A DNA stretch of 64,000 nucleotides from Aerococcus urinae (GTDB lineage: Bacteria > Bacillota > Bacilli > Lactobacillales > Aerococcaceae), in contig NZ_CP014161.1 in assembly GCF_001543175.1 (NCBI RefSeq), positions 1,674,001 to 1,738,000 of the forward strand. The letters are read 5' to 3'. Below the pieces are notes generated by a model. The model searched no databases. It had not been told where the DNA came from and worked only from the letters and a program-made list of their open reading frames with translations. Within the stretch, counting starts at the first letter, position 1. Each line of letters starts with the position of its first letter. This document shows positions 49,196 through 56,823 of this stretch, in pieces. A program made the translations under genes and the position numbers.

Positions 49196-50110
49196 TTTAC
49201 ATTTCAAGATGCTTTCTTTGAACCATTCTTTGAAGCGGGCGGTGTCGATGGTGGTGGGGACGACGCAGTTAACGGGGCGGTCAGTTTTATGGTCGAGGTC
49301 GACGACGGTTTGTCCGTAAGTCAGTGGACTAGCGAGTTCGACTTCGACATTACATTCGACTTCTTCAAACATTTCGGGTTCCAAGAGGTAGGCGATGGCG
49401 GTTGGGTCGTACATTTCCCATTCTTGGTTCTTTTGAGCTGACCGGTAGTGTTGGAGCATAGAATGGATCATTTTCCCGGTTTCGGTTTTTTCCGCTAATT
49501 CCGCAGCCTCTTTTAAGCCAATGGTGGCATTGTAACCAATATCCAATCCTACCATGACGGTTTTTACCGAGGATTGGAGCACCATTTGGGCAGCTTCAGG
49601 GTCAGTTCCGATGTTGAACTCATCCATAACGTGCTTGTTGCCCCGGGTGAAAGACCCACCCATGATGATAATCTCTTCGATCTTGTCTTTAACTTCTGGA
49701 TACATGGTCAAGAGCAGGGCCACATTGGTTTGGGGGCCAACTGCCACGATGGTGATTTTTTCATCACTTTCCATTAAAACCTTGCGCATGGCTAGAACCG
49801 CATGTTCTTCTAAAAGTTGGCTCTTGTCGGGTTCTGGAAAGTCGTAACCGTCCATGCCAGATTCGCCGTGGACTTCAGATGCATCGGTAAATTCGGTCAA
49901 GAGCGGGCCGCGGTTTCCGGCAGCGACTGGAATATCTTTTTCAAAGAAATTGACTAATTTTAAGGCGTTGGTGGAGGTCTTTTCTAAGGCCACGTTCCCA
50001 CCCACAGCAGTAATCAATTCCACTTGGACCTGGTCAGAATTTAAAAGAATAGCGGTCGCAATCGCGTCATCAATGCCTGGGTCTGTATCAAAAATAACTT
50101 TTCTTACCAT
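49193..50110 (-). CDS. rihC: Ribonucleoside hydrolase, RihC-like
   Basis: This 305-aa enzyme of the inosine-uridine nucleoside hydrolase family has an N-terminal Ca-binding DTDPGIDDAIA, VHGESGMDGYDFPEP, VAVGPQTNVALL and DEFNIGTDPEAAQ. Length and block order match E. coli RihC (304 aa), which splits purine and pyrimidine ribonucleosides into base and ribose. The next gene upstream on the same strand is a nucleoside permease, a sensible partner. A palindromic repeat starts right after the stop. Confidence 0.88.
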   Translation of the reverse strand: MVRKVIFDTDPGIDDAIATAILLNSDQVQVELITAVGGNVALEKTSTNALKLVNFFEKDIPVAAGNRGPLLTEFTDASEVHGESGMDGYDFPEPDKSQLLEEHAVLAMRKVLMESDEKITIVAVGPQTNVALLLTMYPEVKDKIEEIIIMGGSFTRGNKHVMDEFNIGTDPEAAQMVLQSSVKTVMVGLDIGYNATIGLKEAAELAEKTETGKMIHSMLQHYRSAQKNQEWEMYDPTAIAYLLEPEMFEEVECNVEVELASPLTYGQTVVDLDHKTDRPVNCVVPTTIDTARFKEWFKESILKCK

Positions 50111-50173
50111 GAAAAAATTCCTCCTTGTAAATACTCAGTAACTTTTTTATCTAATTTCATTATAATCGCTTGG

Positions 50174-50440
50174 TCTTCGTCCTTTGATGTGACTGTCGCA
50201 CTCTAGTTGAGCTCGGAAGGGTGAGGGGATATCCTTTCAGAAAAGTTGAACGATCAACAAGTTGAGTTCGGTTGCCAGTCTTGAAGTCACTTCAAAAAAT
50301 TCCAACGCACAGTTCCCTGTGCTTATGGTATTTTTCTCCAGTGATTCAAGACTTTAATGGCGCCCTCACATCCTTATAGCTGATCTTATCATCTTTTCTT
50401 CCAAGGAATCTCCCTCCCTGATACTTCCTCACATCCTTAT
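50174..50440. repeat. Nested repeat: alpha hairpin inside delta hairpin, with gamma end
   Basis: The delta left arm CGGAAGGGTGAGGGGATATC, CTTTCAGAAAAGTTGAACG and ATCAAC (50214-50257) is separated from its right arm (CTGATCTTATCATC, CTTTTCTTCCAAGGAATCTC, CCTCCCTGATACTTCC; 50381-50430) by a complete alpha at 50261-50378. Compare the uninterrupted delta at 32908. A gamma end (CGTCCTTTGATGTGACTG, TCGCACTCTA) lies at 50178-50206. The unit sits between the nupC stop (50443) and the rihC start. Confidence 0.75.
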
Positions 50441-50442
50441 CC

Positions 50443-51675
50443 CTAGAACAAGAATCCAACAATGGTCGCAGTAACCATGGAAGCGAGGGTGGAGACGAGG
50501 ACGATCTTGAGAGAATATTTGGCGACCACGTTTCCTTGGTGGGCGTCGATGGCTTTGACCCCGCCGATGACCATGCCTAGGGTCCCAAAGTTAGAGAAGC
50601 TCATGCAGTAGGTTCCCATAATGGCAGCGGTCTTTTCACTCAAGCCTTCTAAACCGGAGAGCGAAGTCATAGCCACGACTTCGTTAGCCAAGACTTTTTG
50701 GGCCATAACTGAACCGGCTTGGACAATGTCTTCTTTAGGAACGCCCATTAAGAAGGCGAATGGGGAGAAGACATAGCCGACTAATTCGGTAAAGGAAATA
50801 TTGATGAGACCTTCAAAGAGGCTGTTCAACATGGAAATTAAGGCCACAAAACCAATCAGCATAACAGCCACAATCACGGCGGTGTTCCAACCGGTTACCA
50901 TATAGTCACTGAGCATGGAGAAGAAGGGTTCTTTTTCCTTTTCCCCTTGAGCTTCCTCAGCTTGGTCGTCTTCAATGCCTTCCCGTTCATGGTAGGCCTG
51001 GGTTCCTTTGGCAATCTCTTCCTTGTCATCATAGGGGTTGACAATGACTGAAACTGCTAAGGCTGACAGGAGTTGCATAAGAACACCGACCACCACGTAT
51101 TGGGGTTTGACTAATTTCATATAGGCCGCCAGCATGGAGACCGTCACCACTGACATAGGAATCACAGCCAGGGTAAATAATTGCTTCTCGCTGGCCCGTC
51201 TAACTTGGTCAACCACCGATAAATAGTTAGTCGGCGTCCCAAAGACGGTAGAGGCAATGGGGAAGTAAGACTCCAGTTCCCCGGCCCCGGTCAGTTTGTT
51301 GATGCCAAAACCAACCCATTTCACCACAAAGGGCAAAACGCCCAGCCAGTTTAAAACCCCGATCAAGGCGGTAATAAAGACTAGGGGCGCTAGAACGTGG
51401 AGGAAAAAGACAAAACCGTCAGCGGTCAATTGAATTCCGCCAAAGACGAAGTTAACCCCTTCAATCCCTTGGGCCATCAACCAGTCCATCCCACTGGCAA
51501 TCCCGTTCAGGATAGTTAAACCCAGGCTGGTCCGGAAGAGGATCAAAGCCAAGACCACTTCTGCCACTAACATAATCGCAACATTTTTATATTTAATGTT
51601 TTTCCGGTCAAAAGACAGAAAATAACATAAGCCAAAAATGACCAGTAGACCCACAAGGCCTTGTACAATACTCAT
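50443..51675 (-). CDS. nupC: Concentrative nucleoside transporter (NupC family)
   Basis: This 410-aa CNT-family carrier has about ten membrane helices and the family motifs VFGTPTNYLSVVDQVR and EVVAMTSLSGLEGLSEKTAA near the C-terminus, with SFSNFGTLGMVIGGVKAI. A charged Glu-rich loop sits near residue 240. It brings nucleosides in with protons or sodium, matching the nearby hydrolase RihC. ATG 51675 (MSIVQGLVGLLVIFG) has AAGGT upstream and suits the family N-terminus; ATG 51714 lacks a proper site. Confidence 0.88.
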   Translation of the reverse strand: MSIVQGLVGLLVIFGLCYFLSFDRKNIKYKNVAIMLVAEVVLALILFRTSLGLTILNGIASGMDWLMAQGIEGVNFVFGGIQLTADGFVFFLHVLAPLVFITALIGVLNWLGVLPFVVKWVGFGINKLTGAGELESYFPIASTVFGTPTNYLSVVDQVRRASEKQLFTLAVIPMSVVTVSMLAAYMKLVKPQYVVVGVLMQLLSALAVSVIVNPYDDKEEIAKGTQAYHEREGIEDDQAEEAQGEKEKEPFFSMLSDYMVTGWNTAVIVAVMLIGFVALISMLNSLFEGLINISFTELVGYVFSPFAFLMGVPKEDIVQAGSVMAQKVLANEVVAMTSLSGLEGLSEKTAAIMGTYCMSFSNFGTLGMVIGGVKAIDAHQGNVVAKYSLKIVLVSTLASMVTATIVGFLF

Positions 51676-51765
51676 TGAATCACTTACCTTTCCAAAGCTT
51701 AAAAGCTTATCCATTTACCTAGAAAAGAAAGTCGACCGCCCCCTTTTGGCTTAAATCAGGAATTA

Positions 51766-51777
51766 AAAACGCTTTCA
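51766..51777 (-). promoter_or_regulatory. cre-like box before nupC
   Basis: On the minus strand TGAAAGCGTTTT matches the CcpA cre consensus closely. It lies about 8 bp past a TAAAAT -10-like hexamer reading toward nupC, a position typical for repression. Confidence 0.6.
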
Positions 51778-51855
51778 CCCATATTTTACCCAAATTTTCG
51801 AAATAATGCTATAATCTCTAAATAATTTTTAAATCATCGCCTGTAAAGGCAAATC

Positions 51856-51869
51856 GATAACGCTTTCAG
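51856..51869 (+). promoter_or_regulatory. cre-like box before fbp
   Basis: GATAACGCTTTCAG (complement CTGAAAGCGTTATC) fits the cre consensus. It lies about 40 bp downstream of a TATAAT hexamer at 51810-51815 reading toward fbp and 75 bp before its start codon. Glucose repression of fructose-bisphosphatase would be logical. Confidence 0.6.
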
Positions 51870-51943
51870 GTAGAATAGAAAGAGATTGACAGCGCCAGCG
51901 AGTTTAAAAAGCTCCCTGGCGCCTAGAGAGGAAGGAAAGTCCC

Positions 51944-53914
51944 ATGGCATTTAGTCCTGCATTTTTACAATTACTGGCCGAAAAATTTCCCAACAAGGCT
52001 GCCGCATCCACGGAAATGATTAACTTAGAAGCAATTATGTCCCTCCCCAAGGGCACCGAGCACTTTATGACCGACCTACACGGCGAATTCGATGCCGTTA
52101 ACCATGTCCTCCGCAACGGCTCGGGGAATATCAAGGAAAAGATCAATGAAATCTTTGGCGACCGCCTATCCACCAAGCGCCGGGCTGAACTGGCTACCAT
52201 TATCTACTACCCGGAAGAAAAACTTCGCGCCCTGACTAAGGAAATGGACTCCCAGGCTGAAATCGATGAGTTCTACACCCTGACGACTAGCCGGCTGGTG
52301 GAATTGACCCAATTTGTGGTCTCTAAGTATACCCGGTCCAAGGTCCACAAGGCCATGAACCCGGATATGGCCTATATCATGGACGAGTTGATCTTCAAGG
52401 ACTCTATCCTCTCCAACAAGGAACACTACTATAAACGTATCATCCAATCGGTCATTGACCTGGATGAAGCCCCCCGACTGATCACCTGCCTGGCGGAATT
52501 AATCCGGGAACTGGTCGTCGACCACCTCCACATCTTAGGTGACATCTACGACCGCGGACCCGCTCCCGACCGGATACTCGATCTCTTAATGGAGAAGAAT
52601 TCCCTGGACATTGAATGGGGCAACCACGACATGATCTGGATGGGCGCCGCTTCTGGCTCCAAGGCCTTAATCGCCAATGTGGTCCGGATCCAAGCCCGCT
52701 ATGATAACCTCTCTGTGATCGAACATGCCTATGGGATCCCGCTCCGGCCCTTGGTCAATTTAGCTGATACGGTTTTCCGGGAGGCCGACCTGACTGGCTT
52801 CATGCCTAAATTAGCCGATGACCATGACTACCACCATGATGAGGTGGAACAATTAGCCCGCATGCAGCTAGCCATGGCCATTATCCAGTTCAAGTTAGAG
52901 GCCCAGGTCATCCGCCGCCACCCTGAATTCGGCTGTGACAACCGCCTGCTCTTGGATAAGATCGACTACCAAGCCGGGACCATTCACTGGCAGGGCAAGA
53001 CCTATCCTTTAGTCAATACTTCTTTCCCCACCGTGGACCCGGATGATCCCTATGCCCTGACTGAAGAAGAGGACGCGGTCATGGAAGCCCTCCAAGCCGC
53101 CTTTTTGGATAGCCAACGCCTACAAAAGCACGTGGCCTTCTTGATTAATAAGGGGTCCATGTATAAGATTTATAACAATAATCTCATGTTCCACGGCTGT
53201 ATCCCCATGAACGAGGACGGCAGCTTTATGGCAGCCACTATTGATGGGCAAACCCTGGCTGGCCAAGACCTCTTGGATAAGTTCGACCAGGTGGTCCGGC
53301 GCATGTATGCCAAACGCCAAAGTGATGAAAGTAAAAACCCCGACCTGGATTTTGCCTGGTATCTCTGGCAGGGCGAAGGGTCTGCCCTCTTTGGAAAGAA
53401 ACAAATGGCCACCTTTGAACGTTACTTTATCGCAGACAAGGAGACCCACCAAGAACACCGCAATGTCTACTACTCCTGGCGGGAAGACATCGACTTTATC
53501 CGCCGGGTCTTAGAAGAGTTTGGCATCGATCCCGACAAGGGCCATATCATTAACGGCCATACCCCCATTAAGGCCAAGGACGGAGAAAATGCTATTAAGG
53601 CAGAGGGCAAGATGATTGTGATCGACGGCGGTTTTGCCCGGGCCTACCAAAAAACGACCGGACTGGGGGGCTTTACCCTGCTCTATAACTCCTATGGCAT
53701 GCAGCTGGTCGCCCACCATCCCTTCCATGGTAAAGAAGACGCTATTAAATACGAAACCGATATCGAATCCACCCGCCGCGTGGTCGACAAGGAGTTGGAA
53801 CGGATCTCAGTCAGAGAAACGGATATCGGTAAGCAGCTCACTTGCCAGGTCCAAGCCCTCAAAGCCCTGATTGAAGCCTACCAAGCTGGGCTGATTGGGG
53901 AGGAAGTGCATTAG
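51944..53914 (+). CDS. fbp: Class III fructose-1,6-bisphosphatase
   Basis: This 656-aa enzyme of the Firmicutes-specific class III has the metallophosphatase-like core HFMTDLHGEFDAVNHVL, HILGDIYDRGPAPDRIL, EWGNHDMIWMGAASG and a late INGHTPIKAKDGENAIKAEG. It removes the 1-phosphate of fructose-1,6-bisphosphate in gluconeogenesis. ATG 51944 has GAGGAAGG upstream. It is preceded by a TATAAT hexamer and a cre box. The GC-rich codon choice differs from the flanking AT-rich intergenes but fits the core genome. Confidence 0.94.
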   Translation: MAFSPAFLQLLAEKFPNKAAASTEMINLEAIMSLPKGTEHFMTDLHGEFDAVNHVLRNGSGNIKEKINEIFGDRLSTKRRAELATIIYYPEEKLRALTKEMDSQAEIDEFYTLTTSRLVELTQFVVSKYTRSKVHKAMNPDMAYIMDELIFKDSILSNKEHYYKRIIQSVIDLDEAPRLITCLAELIRELVVDHLHILGDIYDRGPAPDRILDLLMEKNSLDIEWGNHDMIWMGAASGSKALIANVVRIQARYDNLSVIEHAYGIPLRPLVNLADTVFREADLTGFMPKLADDHDYHHDEVEQLARMQLAMAIIQFKLEAQVIRRHPEFGCDNRLLLDKIDYQAGTIHWQGKTYPLVNTSFPTVDPDDPYALTEEEDAVMEALQAAFLDSQRLQKHVAFLINKGSMYKIYNNNLMFHGCIPMNEDGSFMAATIDGQTLAGQDLLDKFDQVVRRMYAKRQSDESKNPDLDFAWYLWQGEGSALFGKKQMATFERYFIADKETHQEHRNVYYSWREDIDFIRRVLEEFGIDPDKGHIINGHTPIKAKDGENAIKAEGKMIVIDGGFARAYQKTTGLGGFTLLYNSYGMQLVAHHPFHGKEDAIKYETDIESTRRVVDKELERISVRETDIGKQLTCQVQALKALIEAYQAGLIGEEVH

Positions 53915-53951
53915 GCGAGTGTCATTACTTCATGACTAGGAGGTCATTCAT

Positions 53952-54170
53952 TTGGAAGTTCAAGTTAGACAAGTTGGGAATTCATTAGTTCTTCCCCTAC
54001 CTAACAACGATAAGCTTAGCGTGGGAATGAAATTTTCGGTTGCATGTCACAATAGTGGCGCCATTGTCTACACCCCAGTCAAAGAGAACCTCTTTGAAAA
54101 CCCAGCTATCTTAAAATATGCTGACGACTATAGACAAAATGAACTTTTACTAGAAGAGGATATCGAATAA
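53952..54170 (+). CDS. MazE/AbrB-type antitoxin, orphan
   Basis: A 72-aa protein starting at TTG 53952 with a perfect AGGAGG 8 nt upstream. EVQVRQVGNSLVLPLPNND, LSVGMKFSVAC and AIVYTPVKENLFENPAI give the swapped-hairpin DNA-binding domain followed by a short acidic tail (LLLEEDIE), as in MazE-type antitoxins. It lies 37 nt after fbp and is closed by its own terminator. No toxin gene follows or precedes. Confidence 0.72.
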   Translation: MEVQVRQVGNSLVLPLPNNDKLSVGMKFSVACHNSGAIVYTPVKENLFENPAILKYADDYRQNELLLEEDIE

Positions 54171-54186
54171 AATTTTTTGCGACAAG

Positions 54187-54220
54187 AAAAGGACTAGGTG
54201 TCAATTCCTAGTCCTTTTTA
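54187..54220 (+). terminator. Terminator after the MazE-like gene
   Basis: AAAAGGACTAGG pairs perfectly with CCTAGTCCTTTT around an 8-nt loop, ending in five T. It is close to symmetrical and may also stop minus-strand transcripts. Confidence 0.78.
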
Positions 54221-54249
54221 ATGTGTACAGTTTATGCAGAATGTGTTTT

Positions 54250-54503
54250 AATCACACTCTATCCAAACCTGCTCCAGTCACAGGACGAACGTCCATTTCA
54301 AAAACTGCCAACGCTCAGGCTAGTTGAGTTCGTACGCCAGCCTTGAAGTTGCTTCAGAAAATTCAAGTCTTTGACGGCGTTCTCACATCCTTATAGCTGA
54401 GCTTATGACAGTTTTCTCCAATTGCTATAGCTGTTCGAAGCGTTAGCGAGTTACAGATATAGTATGCGTAGCGTTTTCGTCCTCTAGTGTGACTGTCGCA
54501 CTC
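54250..54503. repeat. Composite repeat: gamma with shortened alpha and foreign insert
   Basis: Gamma arms are CTCCAGTCACAGGACGAACG with AAAACTGCCAACGCTCAGGC at the left and TAGCTGAGCTTATGACAG, TTTTCTCC and TAGTGTGACTGTCGCACTCT at the right. The loop holds an alpha copy lacking its apex (54323-54392). The right arm is interrupted at about 54422-54468 by TATAGCTGTTCGAAGCGTTAG-like sequence resembling the interior of MITE-like copy B. It abuts the fabK-like stop. Confidence 0.7.
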
Positions 54504-55436
54504 TTAGATACTTGGCATGTTTTTCAGAGCTTCGCGAGCTTCTTCGACGATGGAGTCGATGATTTCTTTGACAGGGCGAATTTCGGTGATGTTGCCGGCT
54601 ACTTGACCGATGGTTACGATCCCGTTTTCGGTGTCGCCTTTGGTGATAGCGGTTAGTAACATTTGAAGGTTGGATTTTTCGAATTCATCACGGGTAGAGC
54701 CGTTGTCGATTTCTTCTTGGAGTTTAGCGACCATGTCATTTTGGATTAAACGCACAGGGGCGCCGATGGAACGACCGACAACAACAGTATCGGTTAAACC
54801 ACAGTTAACGATGGCTTCCTTGTAACCTTGAGCGATTGGAGCTTCTTCACTGGCGCAGAAGACGGTCCCTAATTGCACCCCTTCACCACCTAAAGCAAAG
54901 GCTGCAGCTAAACCATGACCGTCAGAAATCCCACCAGCAATGATCACTGGAATGTCAACGGCTGCGATAACTGCACGGGCTAAAGGCATGGTGGTCACTT
55001 CACCCACGTGGCCACCCGCTTCGGTCCCTTCACAGACCACGGCATCGGCACCAGCGTCTTCCATTTTCTTGGCTTGACGGGCATTAGCGACAACAGGAAC
55101 GACTTTGATGCCCGCTTCATGTAAAGGTGCGATTAATGGCGCAGCATTCCCAGCACCGGTCGTTACCACTTTAATGCCTTCGTCAATAATCACTTCCATG
55201 ATTTCTTCGGTGTTGTGAGACATTAACATTAAGTTAACAGCAAAGGTTTTGTCAGTAATTTCGCGGACAGTTTTAATTTGTTCACGTAACCAGTCCCCTT
55301 TACGGCCAGCGGTAGCAATCACTCCTAAACCGCCTGCTTCAGAAACAGCGCCAGCTAAGGGCGCTTCAGCGACCCCTGCCATGGAACCTTGGAAAATCGG
55401 ATAGTCAATATTTAATAATTCACAAACTCGGTTCAT
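54504..55436 (-). CDS. FabK-like enoyl-ACP reductase / nitronate monooxygenase family
   Basis: This 310-aa TIM-barrel flavoprotein closely follows pneumococcal FabK block by block: ELLNIDYPIFQGSMAGVAEA, AVSEAGGLGVIATAG, TDKTFAVNLMLMS, VVTTGAGNAAPLI, CEGTEAGGHVGEVTTM and VIIAGGISDGHG. FabK reduces enoyl-ACP in fatty-acid elongation using FMN and NAD(P)H. The same family includes nitronate monooxygenases, and this gene is not within a fab cluster, so its role is not certain. It is monocistronic with its own promoter. The stop abuts a palindromic repeat. Confidence 0.8.
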   Translation of the reverse strand: MNRVCELLNIDYPIFQGSMAGVAEAPLAGAVSEAGGLGVIATAGRKGDWLREQIKTVREITDKTFAVNLMLMSHNTEEIMEVIIDEGIKVVTTGAGNAAPLIAPLHEAGIKVVPVVANARQAKKMEDAGADAVVCEGTEAGGHVGEVTTMPLARAVIAAVDIPVIIAGGISDGHGLAAAFALGGEGVQLGTVFCASEEAPIAQGYKEAIVNCGLTDTVVVGRSIGAPVRLIQNDMVAKLQEEIDNGSTRDEFEKSNLQMLLTAITKGDTENGIVTIGQVAGNITEIRPVKEIIDSIVEEAREALKNMPSI

Positions 55437-55471
55437 GCAATCTCTCCTTTTTAAGATTTTTAGTCAACAAT

Positions 55472-55501
55472 TTTATACTGTAAAAGAAATAGTTCTAACA
55501 A
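55472..55501 (-). promoter_or_regulatory. Promoter of the fabK-like gene
   Basis: TTGTTA (55496-55501) and TATAAA (55472-55477) on the minus strand with 18-bp spacing, about 35 bp before the start codon. Confidence 0.5.
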
Positions 55502-55569
55502 TTCTATTATGTGCTTATATTCACAACATGTAAAATAGTAAGTTTAGAGTTCTGGGATAACTATATTGT

Positions 55570-55768
55570 TATGGAAGAGATATAAGAACGCCCACTGCGA
55601 TCGATGACAATAATTCCCCCCTGATTTAAAAGCGAATGAGCACAAGGTTCGCAATCCTAGCTTAGTCATGCTAGGATAAAAATGTAGTCGTAAAAAGACA
55701 AGCTGTCCGTCAGTGGCACTCGATTAATCACACTGACGCAGAAAGACCAATAAGGAGGAAACAAACTT
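55570..55768 (+). promoter_or_regulatory. Structured 5' leader of the PfpI-family gene
   Basis: About 190 nt between the probable promoter region (TATATT near 55562) and the ATG hold no ORF but two perfect hairpins: ATCCTAGC/GCTAGGAT (55654-55677) and CGTCAGTG/CACTGACG (55708-55738), plus a small GTC-GAC one. No T-run follows either, so they are not simple terminators. I could not match a known riboswitch class. Confidence 0.35.
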
Positions 55769-56281
55769 ATGGCAAAAATTGCAAGTATTATGACCGACCT
55801 CTTCGAAGATTCTGAATACACCTCACCAAAAGAAGCGCTCGAAGCGGCAGGTCATCAAGTGGTTCCTGTCGGTTTAGAAAAAGGCGCTACTGTCACTGGT
55901 AAAAGTGATGGCACCGAAGTCGAAATTGAAGTTGGAATTGACAACGCTAAGGGCGAAGACTTCGACGCTTTACTGATCCCTGGTGGTTATTCTCCCGATA
56001 AGATCCGTAAGTATGAAGACGTTCTAAACTTCGTGCGTCACTTCGCTTACAAGCATAAACCCATCTTCACCATCTGCCACGGCCCACAACTCTTAGTCAA
56101 CGCCGATGTCCTCCACGGTAAAGACATCACTGCGGTGGCCCAAGTTGCCGTTGACGTGAAGAATGCCGGGGCTAATTACTTTGATGAAGAAGTGGTGATC
56201 GACTCCTCTGGTATCATTTCCAGCCGGACCCCAGATGACCTTCCTGCCTTCAACAAAGCCATTGTTGACGCTTTAAAATAG
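55769..56281 (+). CDS. DJ-1/PfpI-family protein
   Basis: This 170-aa protein of the DJ-1/PfpI superfamily has a nucleophile-elbow FTICHGPQLLVNADVL (Cys in ICHGPQ), the acidic partner region LIPGGYSPDKIRKYED, and EVVIDSSGIISSRTPDDLP. This subgroup (PfpI/YfkM/YhbO) includes general-stress proteins proposed as deglycases or glyoxalases. Strong AAGGAGG precedes the ATG and a long structured leader precedes that. It stands alone with its own terminator. Confidence 0.88.
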   Translation: MAKIASIMTDLFEDSEYTSPKEALEAAGHQVVPVGLEKGATVTGKSDGTEVEIEVGIDNAKGEDFDALLIPGGYSPDKIRKYEDVLNFVRHFAYKHKPIFTICHGPQLLVNADVLHGKDITAVAQVAVDVKNAGANYFDEEVVIDSSGIISSRTPDDLPAFNKAIVDALK

Positions 56282-56292
56282 AATAAAAAATA

Positions 56293-56340
56293 ACCAGCGC
56301 CTGCCACAGCTTATTTGAGCTTGGGGGCGCTGGTTTTGGT
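56293..56340 (+). terminator. Terminator of the PfpI-family gene
   Basis: ACCAGCGCC/GGCGCTGGT with inner pairing AGCTTATTTGAGCT is followed by TTTTGGTTT, starting 12 nt after the stop. Confidence 0.72.
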
Positions 56341-56370
56341 TTGAATTTTCATTCAAATTTATCAATAAGT

Positions 56371-56408
56371 AAAAGTCCACTCATAAACAAAGATGAGTGG
56401 ACTTTTTG
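56371..56408. terminator. Terminator of the sorbitol operon (symmetrical)
   Basis: AAAAGTCCACTCAT/ATGAGTGGACTTTT is a perfect stem with A- and T-runs on both sides. It lies 8 nt after the srlB stop and terminates the minus-strand operon; it can also act for the plus strand. Confidence 0.8.
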
Positions 56409-56415
56409 AATTCTC

Positions 56416-56772
56416 TTAGTGAATCGTTACTTTGGTACCAATGGTAATTTCTGGAAGTGCTTTTTCTTCCACATAGATAGTTCCAGCCAAATCAGCATCG
56501 CTTGAATTGTCGAAACGAACAGAAATGTGGCCTAAGTCAGTAAGGTTCTTCTCTACGACGCTACCAACAGCAGTGATTTTATAGTCTTGGTCATCAAAGG
56601 AGATGGTTTGCCCTGCTTCAATAGTTCCTTGGATAGGATTAACGTCGATATTATAGCAATAATCAGCTAAGTCAGCAGGGGCGTCTTCTCCAAAGAGGAT
56701 GATCATGTTTTCACTTTTAAATAATTCAGCATCGGCACCAATATTTTTTACTTCTGTTTGATAAATAGTCAT
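56416..56772 (-). CDS. srlB: PTS sorbitol (glucitol) EIIA component
   Basis: This 118-aa GutB/SrlB-type EIIA has YQTEVKNIGADAELF, IILFGEDAPADLADY and SVRFDNSSDADLAGTIYVEE. In the E. coli enzyme phosphohistidine lies in a segment LITFN..AP..L.D. Here no histidine is present at the ILFGEDAP position; the only conserved-looking histidine is in LTDLGHISVRF, so the phospho-site needs care. It receives phosphate from HPr and passes it to SrlE. Last gene of the operon, 51 nt after srlE. Confidence 0.88.
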   Translation of the reverse strand: MTIYQTEVKNIGADAELFKSENMIILFGEDAPADLADYCYNIDVNPIQGTIEAGQTISFDDQDYKITAVGSVVEKNLTDLGHISVRFDNSSDADLAGTIYVEEKALPEITIGTKVTIH

Positions 56773-56823
56773 CGTAGATTTCCTTTCTGTACTTTTGTTT
56801 TTATGAGCGCATTTCTTCTTTGA

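Noticed and set aside
54171-54250. Toxin gene after the MazE-like ORF
   Set aside because: Only a terminator and a palindromic repeat follow; no frame of toxin size is present.
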